Assembly (NCBI RefSeq): GCF_032854445.1
Contig: NC_088295.1
Coordinates: 74,988,028-75,052,027 of the forward strand
Length of the DNA stretch: 64,000 bases
DNA from: Liolophura sinensis
Lineage: Eukaryota; Mollusca; Polyplacophora; Chitonida; Chitonidae
Direction of reading: 5' to 3'
The position numbers were made by a program, and so were the translations under genes. Positions 21,946 to 35,640 of the stretch are shown here, piece by piece; within the stretch, counting starts at the first letter, position 1, and the number at the start of each line of letters is the position of its first letter. The notes beneath the pieces were generated by a model. The model was not told where the DNA came from, searched no databases, and saw only the letters and a program-made list of their open reading frames with translations.

Positions 21946-24900
21946 TTTATCTATAATCTATTTATCTATATCTATACGGCGATCAGCATTATGGGAGAGA
22001 ACCAATGCACATTGCGGATATACTGATGTAGTGTATGTTTGTGACAGAAAAGTGTGTCCATAGACATCTACAATGAATATATATCATGAATTTATCAAAT
22101 ACACGGTGAAATTGTCATGCTACATGTAAGTGCGTTGCCCATTGACCATTGGTTAGTGCTGAGAATCTGGAATATGGACTATCGCTCCGGTCTCTATAAT
22201 CTATTAGGACTCCCTTTCAAATTTACCCAGCTAACATCTTCCATGACCTCTGTGTTTTCATGTAGTTGTGTGAAGTCCTTCTTCGGTGATTTAAGAGTCA
22301 AGAGCAAAAGAGGGCGATTCTAATTGCATAAACAGCGGACAATAAGGCAAATTCCCGCTAGTGGGCTAGATGTCACGCTTCAAGGGGACCCTTGGTCTTT
22401 GCTGTTCGTCTGGAGCGATCAGCCTTCAGACCCGTCCTCTAAACTCACCTGCTCAGACTGGCTAACATTTCACGGTTTTCACGGCGAGCGGCACGCCTGG
22501 GAATTACCCTCTATTATCATGGAAACGTACACATTTGTCTGAGCAAAGAAGTTAACAATTCTGATAATTCCTGAGTGGAAAGCTCGCGGTAATTAGTTTG
22601 AAGTTGTCCAACTGTTCTGTCGCCCGGGTGGGGATGGCCTTCTGGTGGACACCACCTCGCGCCACCAGCCCCGGGCACATACACACGATCCCGTGCCGCA
22701 AAACACGACCCACGGGCTTTCTTCTCCACACGTCTTCGTTTTCAATTAAGTTTACACTTGATATGTGTTCTTCAGTATTTCGCTCGTTTTAACGTCTGTA
22801 ATTTAAACAGAGTCTCAACAAACGCACACGTACCAAACTGCACTGCTCGGCACTCCACGCTTGCTCGGTGTTTGTCTTTCCGGGTTGTCGCTGAGATTGA
22901 GCCGCACTCTGTTGAAAGCAAGCCACAGCCAAACACAGCTCGCGGTAATGACTTATAATGACGAACGTACACTGGGTCTCGTGCAAGCGGTGTTTATAGA
23001 CAAACCTCTTGGCAACTAGGTGAGAAAATATCGGAATAATCCCCGCGCACAAAGGAAATTAGGTACTCGATCGCTCTTGCCGTCATGGCGATGTGCGATA
23101 ACCGAGGTGTTGATGGGGTTACCACGTGACCCAACCCATAACGACCCCAAAGTAGGATGTCAATGAAACAAAGGATTACACTGCGAATGATATTCAACAA
23201 TAGCTCTGAAAATGACCTGCAAGTTGCCTGTAAAGCTTTAATTGTGGCCAACCTCAATCCACTCCAACCGTGGAGATAAGAGGTGAACTGGTTTATTGAC
23301 ACCTCAGCTATTAAGACTAATAAAAAATGTCAATTATATACCCGTAAGAGACGAATGAAACGTATCAACGTTCACTGAAGTTGAACACACCAGTGCTTCC
23401 ATAGCTATGGATTTGACAGAAATTCTTGAAATTTCATGAAGAATTTAACTGGTTACTGTTTTTGTCTTGTTACCAGCTCAATAGTTCATGAAGAACTTTT
23501 CTTGGGTTTCTCGTCACTTGTCTAAATTCGTGAACCAAGTGACCGGTGACTGCAAGTTCTTGACCAAACAGGTCCTGGGTTCGAAGCCGTGTTCTTTTGA
23601 TAGGAAGTTTGTTGGAGAAGCGGTGGTTCCCCCATCTCTCTGCAGACATAACCCCAACGGCCATCATGATGTTGATCATAGGTTATACCGGAGATTTTGA
23701 GCAAAAACCCTTGACTCGGAAATCAAGTCAAATTTTTAGCAATAGCTCAGTTTATTGCCTTTTAGAGAATATAAGACTATTATTAAATGCTTCGAAATTT
23801 TGAAATAGTTAAAATACGATCCGTTTTATAAAGTTAAGTAATTTCATTATAGATTTTGAACGGTAACGCATTAACAGACAAGGCTGATATTTTGTGAAAG
23901 GTAACTATTTGGGCTATTCATAAACAATAGCATAAATTTGACTGGATTTGCACTAATCCATTTTTTGCCAAAATCGTCGACATAAAGTCTCTGTAGGAGA
24001 CATTTATGTCAAATGTTGAATAAAATTGCGTTACCCGGTACCCGGCACACAGCCACACTTTATTGGAAAGAGACTGGTAAAAGCTGAGCACTGGATTTTT
24101 CGATCGACATTGACTGAATACTTGTTTGATTGATGTTCCATATCGCCATATTCAGTAAGTTTTTCACTCATACGATGGTGGTCATTTTTACTGTTGGAGG
24201 AAACCGGAATGCTGGAAAGCAACCACGGACGTTGGACAAGTTACTGAAGAACTATAATTTTCCACTTGTAAGTATAGAGCTTGCACGTACTCAAACGGCC
24301 CTGTGAGCTCTGCTGATCGCTTAATGTCACCAAGCCCTTGTAAATTGCGTGAATGGTGAATATACAAATTCCCTGTCCAAGGCCGGTATTGAACCCGCAA
24401 CTCCTGTGTCACGTGGTCACGAATTTCGCACCTCACTCGCTGCGCTGTATCCCGCTCCCAACACAGAGGTCTGTAAGGTCTCAAAATATCGTACTTGCAA
24501 ACAGCATCTTGAGGCATTTTGTTTTCTGAGAAGAAAGAGAATATTAGTGTCAATGTAAGAGAATAGGTTCCTTGTTCGTCATCTGTTTTTCATCGCATGC
24601 GACCAGTATACTTTATTTTTCGGAATGGAATGTTCATCGGTGTTCAAGATTGGGAAGAAGAAAGGAAGAGTGACGATGGATAACACAGAATCGCTGCAGT
24701 ACTCAACGATATGAATAACAAATTGACAACTGTATCGAATTAGCTATGGCTATAAATGTTAAGTTTGAGAAGTGTCAGTGACAATGTCATTAATCTCGTT
24801 TTTAGGGTGATCATGCGAAATTCCTTCAAATGCTTAAAAAATCTTAACAAAGTTAAAATTTGGAATTTGTCTGTGTGTGAAGCACAGTTTTAATGTCAAG

Positions 24901-25749
24901 AAAAGTGGTTCGACTACGGTCAGCATTATAGCAACCATGCTGTTTACCGTTGTGACCCATTACGCCTTGACATCTTGATTTCTAACCACCCCCTCTTATT
25001 TGGTCAATCAATGTATCGCTGAATGCCACTTAGTGACTTTGTAAACGATCAAATCATCAGAGCGGTGTCTTTGATTATTGTTTAACAATAGAGCGAGAAC
25101 CTTTAAAACCTTGGGGTCTGAATCCCTTAAGACAGCAATTAAGGGTAGGGTGTTGTATTTCAGGGGGTAGGCCCCTTTAGTTTTAGCCGCTAATGAATTC
25201 CAAGCCCGGGTCAACAGACGAGGGTAATCGGATTTTGCGTAATCGCTGGTAATGGGGCCCGTAAGCGATATATCAGCGATACCCTATCCGCAGACTGCCT
25301 CACCTATTGTGCGTCAGATCAAGTGACAGACGCCAATTAACGGAACCAGTTGGGAGCCAATTTCTAGTGGCTTAAGCCAATTACTAAGGGGTTAAACAGC
25401 TGGTCTGAGGAGACCCGCGGGGGACGGGTAATACCAACCCTTGCCAATCCACCCAGCACCGCCTACAAGTTATGTACAAGGGCGTTCTTTCTTGATGATT
25501 TGAGGTAACAGGTATTGAGTGACAACTTCCTGCAGGTCACCTCCTACATAACCCGAATTTTCAAGCCTTAAGAATCATACATTACATACGTAAATGCTCC
25601 ATCGCTGAAACGGCCATAAACCATGTTGAAACTCCTTAGAGCAACGTCACAAATTCAGGAAAACTACAAATTGTAAACAACTATTTTGTTTATGGGTGCA
25701 GATTTTTATGTTGGGTTAAGACGGGGCTGGGTTGGGGGTAATTCTGACA
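21946..25749. other. Non-coding with GC-richer islands (~22340-23110 and ~25130-25480)
   Basis: No gene supported. Short open frames here lack family resemblance. A canonical box-B word GTTCGAAGC at 23579-23587 and a reverse box-B-like GGGTTCAATAC near 24385-24395 hint at tRNA-derived repeat relics without a recognisable box A. Confidence 0.5.
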
Positions 25750-25955
25750 CTTCACTGACTCTTGTGTGAATACATAACCAGCGGACTATATTCTTGTGTC
25801 TATTTACAACCAGTAGACTGATTCCTGTGTATATAGGTAAACAGCACACTGATTCAAGTGCATGGAATAGCCAGTACACTGACTGCTGTGTGTATACATA
25901 ACCACTACACTGATTGTTGTGTATAACATAATTATAGTACACTGATTCGCTGTCA
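25750..25955. repeat. Degenerate ~31-34-bp tandem repeat
   Basis: Six variants of TGTGTATACATAACCAGTAC plus ACTGATTC follow one another. The open reading frame crossing this region and the next SINE is an artefact of the repeat. Confidence 0.7.
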
Positions 25956-25974
25956 TGGACAAAGGTAGGTCTAC

Positions 25975-27420
25975 TCAGGTGAATGTAAGTCATTTTGCAG
26001 GTTATAGGTTTGTAAAACTCGTCCTCAGATGTCCTGATTAGAACGTAAGTCATTTTACAGGTTACAAGTTTGTGTCTCCGAAAGTACGTGGGAAGGCCTG
26101 CAGCAACCTGCGGATGGTCGTGGGTATCCCCCGAGTTCTGCCCTGCCCGAGTTCCTTCCACCATAATGCTGGCCGCCGTCGTATATGTAAGATATTCTGG
26201 AGTACGGCGTAAAACACTAATCAAATAAATATATAAATACCAGTTTGTGAACATCATCTTTAGAGGTTCTCTGGTGAACAGAAGACATTTTAAAGTTTAC
26301 AGGTTTGTGAAACTCACCTTCAGAGGTACATTTTACAGGTTGAAGGTTTGTGAAACTCATCATTAAAGTTGGTCGGGTGAAGGTTAGTCATTTTACATGT
26401 CACATGTGTATGATCTTCACCTCCAAAGGTTTAACGCGTATCCGTTAATTGCCGTACACAAGACGTGTGTATGTGGTGTCGGCCTTCGGAAGAAGTGCTA
26501 CAGGTAACATTTAATAACTTTACACGCAACAGGTCTGTGACGTTGACCTTCAGAGCTGTCTAAAGGTGAAAATTCAATCATCTTACTGGTTACATGTGCG
26601 AGTGTTCATCTTTCTGGGTGCTTCATGTTACAGGAATAAATGAAAACCACCTTCAGAGGTACCACAGGTGACCCTTAATCCTGTTTCATGTTCACTTTTA
26701 TTGGTGCCAAAGGTGACAATTTATCACTTTAGATATGTGACGTTTATATTCAGAAGCGTTAAACGTAACAGTCGTATTACACCTTGTCCAGGTGTGTGAT
26801 GTTCATTTCAGATGTGCTATAGGTGGGTACTAATCAACTTACACGTTAAATGTGTATGGTGTTCATTTCAGATGTGCCTCAGGTGATCGTTAATTATCTT
26901 ACTCGTAATTGATGTATGATCTTCATCTTCAGAGGTGCTACAGTTGAAGGTTAATCATATTACTCATTATCAAGGTGTGTGGTGTTAATTTCAGATGTGC
27001 AATGGCTGAAAGTTGATGTGTCATGTTCTTTTCAGATGTGCTACAGGTGGGCGCTAATCATCTTACACGTCACATGTGTATGATGTTAATTTCAGATGTA
27101 CTACAGATGATTGTTAATTTGTGATGTCCATTTCAGATGTGCTACCGCTGAACGATAATATGTGATGTTCATTTCAGATGTGCTTTCTGGTATGCTCTAA
27201 TCATCTTACACGTTACAGGTATATGATGTCCATTTCAGATGTGCTACAGGTAGGTGCTAATCATCTTACACGTTATAGGGGTATGATGTCCACTTCAGGT
27301 GTGCTACAGGTGAGCACTGATCATTCTGCACCTTAAAGGTACGTGACAAATGCCCTCAGAGGAGTTGCAATCGAAGGTTAATCATCATACACGTTACTGG
27401 TGTATCTTGAATTATTTGTT
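25975..27420. repeat. Long degenerate minisatellite, ~60-bp unit, interrupted by a SINE
   Basis: The recurring unit includes TTCATTTCAGATGTGCTACA, then GCTAATCATCTTACACGTTA. Near 27170-27350 a unit is exactly 60 bp; elsewhere units vary and some are shortened. A family A SINE at 26084-26237 splits the array. Confidence 0.8.
26084..26237 (+). mobile_element. SINE family A, headless copy inserted in the minisatellite
   Basis: Starts GTACGTGGGAAGGCCTG at the recurrent head/body boundary, then CAGCAACCTGCGGATGGTCG, CCACCATAATGCTGGCCGCC, the GGAGTACGGCGTAAAACAC module and a (AAAT)n-like tail. It is flanked on both sides by the minisatellite, so it inserted into it. Confidence 0.85.
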
Positions 27421-30400
27421 GATATTAAGGGGCGGTAATGGTGTCAATACGTGTCCAGTACCTGGGGACAGAAATTTGAAGTCTCGATTCACCTTGGGTG
27501 GCCTGTCTAAAGCCGTAGATATACAGACTCATAGATTTAACACGATAATCTGTCCAGTGACCAGTCTCAATTGAATTAATGCTGTGCCTACCCATGCATG
27601 AGATGTCCGAGTGTCAACAGCCATAAACGTTAATAAAACAAACTAAAGCTAATTTTCTTCTTAACGGTACCCACTTCATTCCTGGCCATGCAGCTTCTGG
27701 TACCACAAGCCGTTCGGTTTGTGTCGCGCAACAGATAAATCAGCCTATAGCTAGATTTGTTCACAGATAGACCTGCTAAACAATTACGATTCTAGTTTAA
27801 TCCCCTCGAGACAATCACTAAACTGGAATTAAAACAAAAAGCTACTAAAGCTGGACACACTTGTTGTCCTAGGCTATATGCTGGTTTAACCACACAGAGA
27901 CTCGCTAAATTAAGCCTCTGTGGAAGTGTGAAGTCACATATATACGGTCTGTCCTTAATACAACAAACGAGAGATCTGAGCATCCCACTCGCACGCAGGA
28001 GATCCGGGTTCAACGCCGTGGAGTCATACCTACGGTAATACAATACTTTACACACGCTGCTACATGTGCTGGGAAATCAGTGGAACCATTTGAAAGTGCC
28101 ACCAATCAACAGATTTCGAGAAAGCAATGACCATTGCCCTTTAACGTAATCATCCAATCACCCAATCAGCTTTCAGCTTGCAAAGCAAGTTTTACACACA
28201 CGTGTACTTGTAACCATTCTCACCAGTGTGTTGTTTTTATCTCAAAACTTGACATGTTAGAATGGAAGATCCCAAATGTACTCTTTATGCAGTCTACTCT
28301 TTGGTGGCAGCGAGTTCTCCAAAAGACGGTATAATTGCTACGGTGATCTGGAAACTCTCATGTTGAAGTGAGCGATATAGCAACGGCATAAGTATCATAT
28401 GATTTGATTTGGTCCACTGAATGGCGGGTGTTTTTACTTTTTGCAAGTGAAATCTCCCAAAAGAGCGAATATAGTGGCATACCGCTGGGGCCATAAGCTA
28501 AAGATAATACAAATCAGAAATCGTGTAACCTGCCAGCTTGATGCTAAGCATATGTTACGTATTGGTTGACTTGGTAAGCGTTCACCGTGAAGGTTTGGAG
28601 TAACACGTTTTGGTTTGTTTGAAATGGCATCTCAGTGAGGCAGCATTGAAGACTCTACTTCCGCTCTGCTATTGGGAGACACTGTCATCAGGTGATCGAA
28701 ATCGCGTTGCATGCGGCCTTAAATCATTAACAAATATAGAGATATAGGCCTACTGGCAGTGTTCGGTACTACTAATTCATTCATTACCAGTACATTTGAA
28801 GTGTTTCAGAAAGACGATATATTTCAACACAATTGCCTTAATTAATTCATAATTGATCGCTCTAATCTATAAAGTCAGGTTGAAGTAGGTTAGGGATCAA
28901 ACTACATGATTACGGTATTGGCTTTACTAGGCTGTTCAAATGTAGTCCTTGGAAATGAACATGTCTGGGAAATGATCACCAGCATTTATGGATGGCATTT
29001 ACAGCGGGATAAGTGGTTTTTTCAATAAATTCTGGTGCAAATGGCAAGTTTGTCTTAAATAACGTGGTGCAGTTCCTTTGATCTTTATTGCCCGTCATTT
29101 TGAGGTAAATGTGGAACATGGGACATTCGCCACTTATGACCCAATAGGGAACACGTGGCCGAATCGTCAACGTTTCATCTTTAATTACAATATTCTACTC
29201 GTGTTAGAGAGGGAAATTTAGCCAATAATATGTCGATGAAATTGCATAGCTTATGGCAAACATTTTGTTGACATATTTCCCTCCTGCAACACTAAGTGTT
29301 TGAAGAGCTCTCTCTAAAGGGAGAAGACCGGTATTTAGCATAATTGATCTCCTGCGCGAGATTATTGTGACAGTGTGCAGGCGGGTTGTGTAGTGTTTGA
29401 CCAGTCACCAGGAGTCAATGTTTGTTCTCCGCTATCAGATTTTTCCGATCTGAACCCGTCACTGTAAACCTAGACAGGGTATCTGCCAGCTGAATATCAT
29501 TAGATACACGGAAGAACTCACATGCACGTATGATGTATGAGTAGGCCCTAGACGGACAAGTTCACTAACGGGATTATGCAGTCTAAGTATGCCAAAACGT
29601 TATGACCACTACGATTTTCCAGCATGCCTAGGCTAAATATTCCTCTGTAAAAACACCAATGCTAGCTAGGTACACAATGCTATCATTAAAGCAAAAAGAT
29701 AGGAACACAAAACATAACTTTATGACATGTAACAGAAGCGTGGTTTATGGTAAATCATATGCTATAGACATATAAAAAGCTTTAATTGCTAAACATCTAA
29801 CAAAATATAACATGCATAATCACTGGGTACGTTGTACGCAAAGTGTAAAATGTAAAATATGAAATATAATTATATATAATTAGTTAGAAATTCTGTTCGT
29901 GGGCACATAGTAGAATTATGTTATTTATTGTGTGAAAGCCGTAATAAACCATTGAGGAGGTATTAACGAAGAAAACACGACCGAAACTCTCTTCTGTAAA
30001 TTAAGTGAAATTTTATTACCCCTCTCCACTTTCAGTGTGGCATGCCAAATTTTCACACTTTTTCGGCGATAACACGCAGCCAACGAGTTCCCTAACACCC
30101 TAACTACCCAGCCCAATTTGCACATTTCGGGGGCAGTAACACGGAGTAAATGAGCCAATTCGTTATATGACCCGGCGCTGTCAGAATGGTAATCATCACA
30201 TTGGGGAATGAGCTGGTGACGAGTTGACGCTACAGCTTCCCCCGTCTCCCAGCGCCTGATAGAGCCGCACTCCCCGCCAAGCATCCACAACAGCCCGTCC
30301 CCAGGGGACGTGTGTCATCTACCACTCCCTTCAACTCCTTCCTCGCCGTGTGAGTTTTCGCACGTAAAGACTTCGGGGTTTGTCTCCACAGATGAGGGAT

Positions 30401-31005
30401 AAATTACAAATTAGACCAGCAGTCGTCAGCTCAATTAAGAAGCTCTATTGTACAGAGTTCAAATCGTCTCCCCCTTAAAACAAAATGCACATCTTCGCAG
30501 TGTCGTGCGCCATGTTTTCGGTTCCTTACTCTGTCAGTGCCAATGTTGGCGGCTTGGCTAATGACTCCTCTAACTCATCCGAGAACTCCCTGAAAACTTT
30601 GCCAAACCCAAAGGGACGGTCTATCAGTGGCAAATACAGAGGAGAGTCCGTTGATTGTCAGAGAGGCTATCGGTTTGAGAGAAAGGTGGGAGTTTCTGGC
30701 GTTAAATTGGGACTAGGAAGAGGTTGCAATGACTCAGTGGACAACTGAGCTGCAAACTGAGTCGGGCTATGAGTTTGTTCTCCAAAAGTGTCATGCAATA
30801 TGCCCTCGTAAACGCCATCCAGTCTTCTGCCTTTGTCCCCTTTTGCACTATACGGGCCTGAATGGAATGCCTTACATGTAGACAAGTTGCCTACTTTGAC
30901 ACATTTTGCTGAATGAAATGTTGTAAAGTAAAATCTAATCGTAATCAGTTTATTTACTACTTTCCGTCGATTGTACACTGTTGGAGAATAAAATAATGCA
31001 AAACC
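27421..31005. other. Non-coding; possible tRNA-derived relic at ~27950-28035
   Basis: A canonical box B word GTTCAACGC at 28008-28016, within AGGAGATCCGGGTTCAACGC, resembles a SINE head, but no box A is evident upstream. GC-richer sequence at 30080-30480 could be regulatory. No gene supported. Confidence 0.45.
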
Positions 31006-31118
31006 ATGAAATATTTGTGGAATAATTATATGAAATATCGATGGATTAAATATATGAAATATCGATGGATTAAATATTTGAAGTATTGGTGGATTAAGTA
31101 TATAAAATACTGATGGAT
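31006..31118. repeat. 24-bp tandem repeat, ~4.5 copies
   Basis: The unit TATATGAAATATCGATGGAT plus TAAA repeats with increasing divergence toward the right end. Confidence 0.85.
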
Positions 31119-34100
31119 CAACACTCTTCCGTTGGAGTATATTGCTTACTCGATTTATTTCTCAAACGGAGAGCAATACTCCGATCTGCTTCTATTTCAC
31201 CGAAATTTATTGATGATATGATTCCATATCAGAATCTTGGTAGGACATTCTTAATGCTTACGGAAGGGAGAGCCAGAGAGCTGTTCTTTTCCTCTCAGTC
31301 TCAGCAGAAAACTGTATTGAGAAGCCCAATATGCGATTAGTATTTACAGACATGAAAAGTGAGAGCATCGTCAGTAGTTGTTGAAACTGATGATTTATAT
31401 CAGTATGGTTTGCCGATTAAGGTGTTAATTTATTGGTTGTTACTATGGTTATGGCATTGTTCTATGGCACAATCATATAAACGCGTGTTGTATCCTATGA
31501 TAAAGCTAGATGGACGAAAACGTTCGTCTTAATTTGATCTTTAAATGAGTCCAACGTGTACCGGACAATGGGCAAACAGAGTTTCGATTTCGTCTCCTCA
31601 ATGACCCGTCTAAATCGCCGACGTGTGAAGTGACCAGTGCCAAGTGACCACGTCTCGTGTTGAACCCCCACTGTCAGAGAGTTGCCAAGGACATAATTTC
31701 GGCCACGGTCAGTTGTCACTGGCAGTAGACCAGATGCCTCGCTCCCAGATACAATACACTTACATTAGTATCAATTACACTCTATTTAGTGACAGCTGGC
31801 ATGAAGATCAAAGGCTGTAATACAAAATTGTAGTAAAGGATGCAATTAGCAACAGCTTGAATTTTACAATTGTGATGAAAACACTACGTTATCATATAGC
31901 TGCACTCCTTTTATATTTTGACCGCCAATAAATAAAGATCAAAGAGAAATTCTGACTTCCAATATTTTTCTTGCATTAAAAACAGAGCATGTTTCAATAA
32001 TTGGATGCACTCTGACTGCTCTTTTACCCATGCATAACTAAAAGGAATCGATAAATTGCATGACTTAAATGCTACTACTAGTGTGTTGAAGCTACTTTAA
32101 TTGTTCCGGGACTTAACCTTTATGGGCATTTTCAGGATAGTTTATTAAAAAAAAGCAGACCCCCCCCCCACAAATGCCGTTGGTTTCATCACTTATCTCC
32201 CCCTTAAATATAACTGCAAGAAATAAGTTGTATTCTGTCAGAGTCGCAGAGGCCTGACAAGAAAAGTGGAAGTAAGTTAGCATATATAGGTTTCTAAATG
32301 AGGACTTTGTTCAAAGCTTTGATCGAAAGCAAAGTAAATGCAAACTGTTCTTTTTATCTTGTATTGAATGTTTTATAGCCATCGATGAATGTATAATGAG
32401 AGCTATTATCGACTATTACTGATATCGACCATTTTGCTCTTTCTATACAAGAACTGAGAATTAAACATTTCCATGTTATTTCTCAAATAAATTGTTACGT
32501 GATCTGTTAAGTGATATTGCTTAATAATACTTTGTTATACACCAAACAGAAAACAATGATAACGTGATTAATTGTAAAAGCCAAATACCACAGCCTTGTC
32601 TTTTAAGGGTTTATATATATAGTGCAACATATCAAATCCATTTCGTGACAGCAGAAACCTTAAACCATGCAGTATATGAAAATGTCATAAAAATTTACTG
32701 CTCGGTTCATGCATTTTCTTTACTGAACCAAAGTTGTAAGTTGTTTAAATTATTTATTACAGTGCCCTACAATGCAGTGAGTTCAGTCCACAGCTGTGTA
32801 CAATAAAGTGATTGTAGTTATGTCGTCATATTGTAGATTAGATAAGAATCGGTCATGACGTGTCCATTAACACAGCTTAAATTCCATATGAAATCATGAC
32901 ATATGAAAGACCACAATTTAAACGCTCCCTAACAAAGTTGGAATTAACCAGAATTAGGCTTAAAATGCATGCAACGATGTTACATGTAATTTATTGGACG
33001 TCACTCGTCTAGAATTACACAAAATGCTGTGTTGTCATCACATGTGATAACCAACAACGCAGAAAGATCACAGTCTTCTAAATCCAGCTAATCTGACAAT
33101 AACATCATAGAGGTTCGTGTAAACAGATGGGAAAAATCGAAACTGAAAACGCAGACATCGCGCAATAGAGTCGCTGAAAAGCATTCACACTGATATCTAT
33201 TTTTTTTTACAAAAGAATGAGAACAAGTCAATTTGTATGGTTCGTATTATGGGCATTTTTAAAAAAAAATTAAAGTGGAAAAAAGTCATATTTGATATAT
33301 TTATGATTCATAATGTCCATCTCTGAAATTAGATATTTAACTGCATGATTTAAATTCACGTTTTGATTCATCAATTTCAATTACATTTTAGTTATCCTTT
33401 ATTTTTTTTATTATTAGCACTGTATGAATTGCTCTCTAGGCTGCTTATTTTGCTTTGTCATGAACAAAATAGATGGCGACAGACATGTAAATCTTTGTTG
33501 TTGCACAGTCTATGCAATATGTTCTGATTGCTGTTTGATGTCTGTTGTCGGTGCACATCTATATGCAGGTGTTTCCCTCATCGTGTTCACATACAGCTGC
33601 ATATTCAATACAACATGGCATTTTGCCGCTGAGCGCGTTGCAAAAATTAATCGCGTGGCGTTCTTCCCGGAGTCTGCCGCAGATCACTCTATCCTTTATT
33701 GTTACGTTATTAGATAAATTGTCATCAAACCATTCCCCGATGACCTAACCTTTCACAGACCCGGCGATCATATCGTGTGACAATCAAACCGATCATGTAT
33801 TATGGGGTTAATAGTGCCATTCCTTGCCACCAGGGGACGCATCGTCCGTCAGAGAGGTCAGGGGTCATGGATGCTGGTTGGCGGGTACAGAGAGTCATGG
33901 TTCCCGTGCGGGACTAGACCGTATCTGGCGGCCAACATTTGCGTTTTCGACCGTAATACACTGGTGCCAGATTGGCAAAGCCAAGCAGGAATTGCGAGAT
34001 GCTGAAACATAAACACGCGTACAATTCATCATTGCCGATAATCTTCATCTATACCTATTCTCAATCATTCTTTGCACGACATGCCACGACTGTCAAAACG

Positions 34101-34292
34101 CTTTTCGAGTCTGTTACATCGACCGGTGTGTTTATATAACGATTTGAAAAAACAACCCCCAAAACAGCCATGCCACTCCCGTTGCCTTCACACTATTCGG
34201 TGTACTTGACTGGAACAATTGAAATGCGCGTTTATGATCATATATATGTATATGTACAGAGAGAGAGAGAGACAATAGCAAACACTGCCTCA
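31119..34292. other. Non-coding; CTCF-like motif at 33827-33840
   Basis: No gene supported. CCACCAGGGGACGC (33827-33840) differs at one position from the well-known CTCF core CCACCAGGGGGCGC. The rest is AT-rich, with a C-homopolymer near 32160-32169. Confidence 0.5.
33827..33840 (+). promoter_or_regulatory. CTCF-like motif
   Basis: CCACCAGGGGACGC, one mismatch to the conserved CTCF core, in the desert between the two genes. This is a motif match only. Confidence 0.35.
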
Positions 34293-34374
34293 AAACCATA
34301 ATGCTGAGCTCCGTCGTACAAATGAAATATTCTTGAGTACGGCCTAAAACTCGAATAAATAAACAAATAAATAG
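34293..34374 (+). mobile_element. SINE family A, 3' fragment
   Basis: Contains CCATAATGCTGAGCTCCGTC, GAAATATTCTTGAGTACGGC and an (AAAT)n/(AAAC)n tail. A (GA)n run lies just before it. Confidence 0.75.
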
Positions 34375-34636
34375 CAAGAAATAAAATCAAAAGCACCTAA
34401 GTGTAATTCTGTAAACGACGATATTCCCTGCAAAGGTTTTGGAAGGTCATTATAACGATTAACGACTATACTAGTTATTACATTGTTGATTATATTAGGT
34501 ATTTAGTACAATAAATGAGATAAATGATGTCATCAGACACAGACCGATAACGCTTTCACCCCATTACATCAAATCTTTTGTATTCAGCAGATATCCTGCT
34601 GTTCTGTGTCATGTATACATGTGATATTCAGATTTC

Positions 34637-35640
34637 GCGCTACTGTTGATGCTTACAGTCAGACTTCCGAGTGCCATTAGTGTTTACACTCAGACTTCCG
34701 AGTGCCATTAGTGTTTACACTCAGACTTCCCAGTTCCATTGGTATTTTACACTCATACTTTCCAGTGCCATTAGTGTTTACACTCAGACTTCCCGTTACC
34801 ATTAGTATTTACACCTAGATTTACCAGTGCCATTAGTTTTTACGCACATGTTTCCCAGTGCCATTAGTATTTACACTAAGACTTCCCAGTGCCATTAGTT
34901 TTTACACTCAGACTTTCTAGTGCCATTGGTAATTACACTCATACTTCCCAGTGCCATTTCTGTTTACACTCAGATTTCCAAGTGCCATTAGTGTTTACAT
35001 TCAGACTTCCCAGTGTCATTAGTATTTACTCTCATACTTCCTAGTATTATTAGTGTTTACTGGGAAGGTCTGGCAGCAAGCTGCGCATGGCCGTAGGTTA
35101 AGTGAAATATTCTTGAGTACGATTCTTGAGTCCAAATAAATAAAATGAAATAAACATTAGCGTTTACACTTCGACTCAGTACCACTAGTATTTGCACTCG
35201 ACCTTCTCAGTACCATTCACATTAGCCTACACTCAGACTTCCCAGTATTAGACTTTTCAGTGCCATTGGTAATTACACTCACACTCACACGTATCAGTAT
35301 CATTCGAATTACACTCAGATTTTTAGTGCCATTGGTATTTACACCCAGACATCCCAGGACCATTGGTATTTACACTCACACTCATCAGTATCATTAGTAT
35401 TTACACTTAGACTTTCCAGTGCCATTGATAGTTGCACTCAGACATCCCAGTACCGTTCATATTTACATTCACTCGTCTCACTGCCATTGGTATTTACACT
35501 CAAACATCCCAGGACCATTGATGTTTACACTAACACTTATCAGTATCATTCGTATTTACACTTCCAAACTTCTCAGCAGTGTGTACCCCCAAACTTCTCA
35601 GCAGTGTGTACACCCAAACTACTCAGCAGTGTTTACACTG
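34637..35640. repeat. 31-bp minisatellite (~1 kb), interrupted by a SINE
   Basis: The unit CAGTGCCATTAGTGTTTACA plus CTCAGACTTCC is exactly 31 bp in the best-preserved stretch (34855-35040) and degenerates toward the right end. A family A SINE lies at 35059-35153. Open frames across it are repeat artefacts. Confidence 0.88.
35059..35153 (+). mobile_element. SINE family A, headless and internally deleted, inside the 31-bp minisatellite
   Basis: Starts CTGGGAAGGTCTGGCAGCAA at the recurrent boundary, then jumps from GGCCGTAGGTT directly to AAGTGAAATATTCTTGAGTA, losing the CCGGGCAGAG-to-CATAATGCTGG part. The tail is AAATAAAT. Confidence 0.8.

Noticed and set aside
24349-24558. Open frame with AGIEPATPVSRGH
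   Set aside because: This type of peptide is a known translation of repeat sequence with a tRNA-like GGGTTCAAT word in reverse; not a gene.
25706-26257. 183-residue minus-strand open frame
   Set aside because: It runs through a degenerate tandem repeat and a family A SINE, so it is a chance open frame.
34637-35640. CRISPR-like regular repeats
   Set aside because: Units are directly adjacent without unique spacers, in a eukaryotic sequence.
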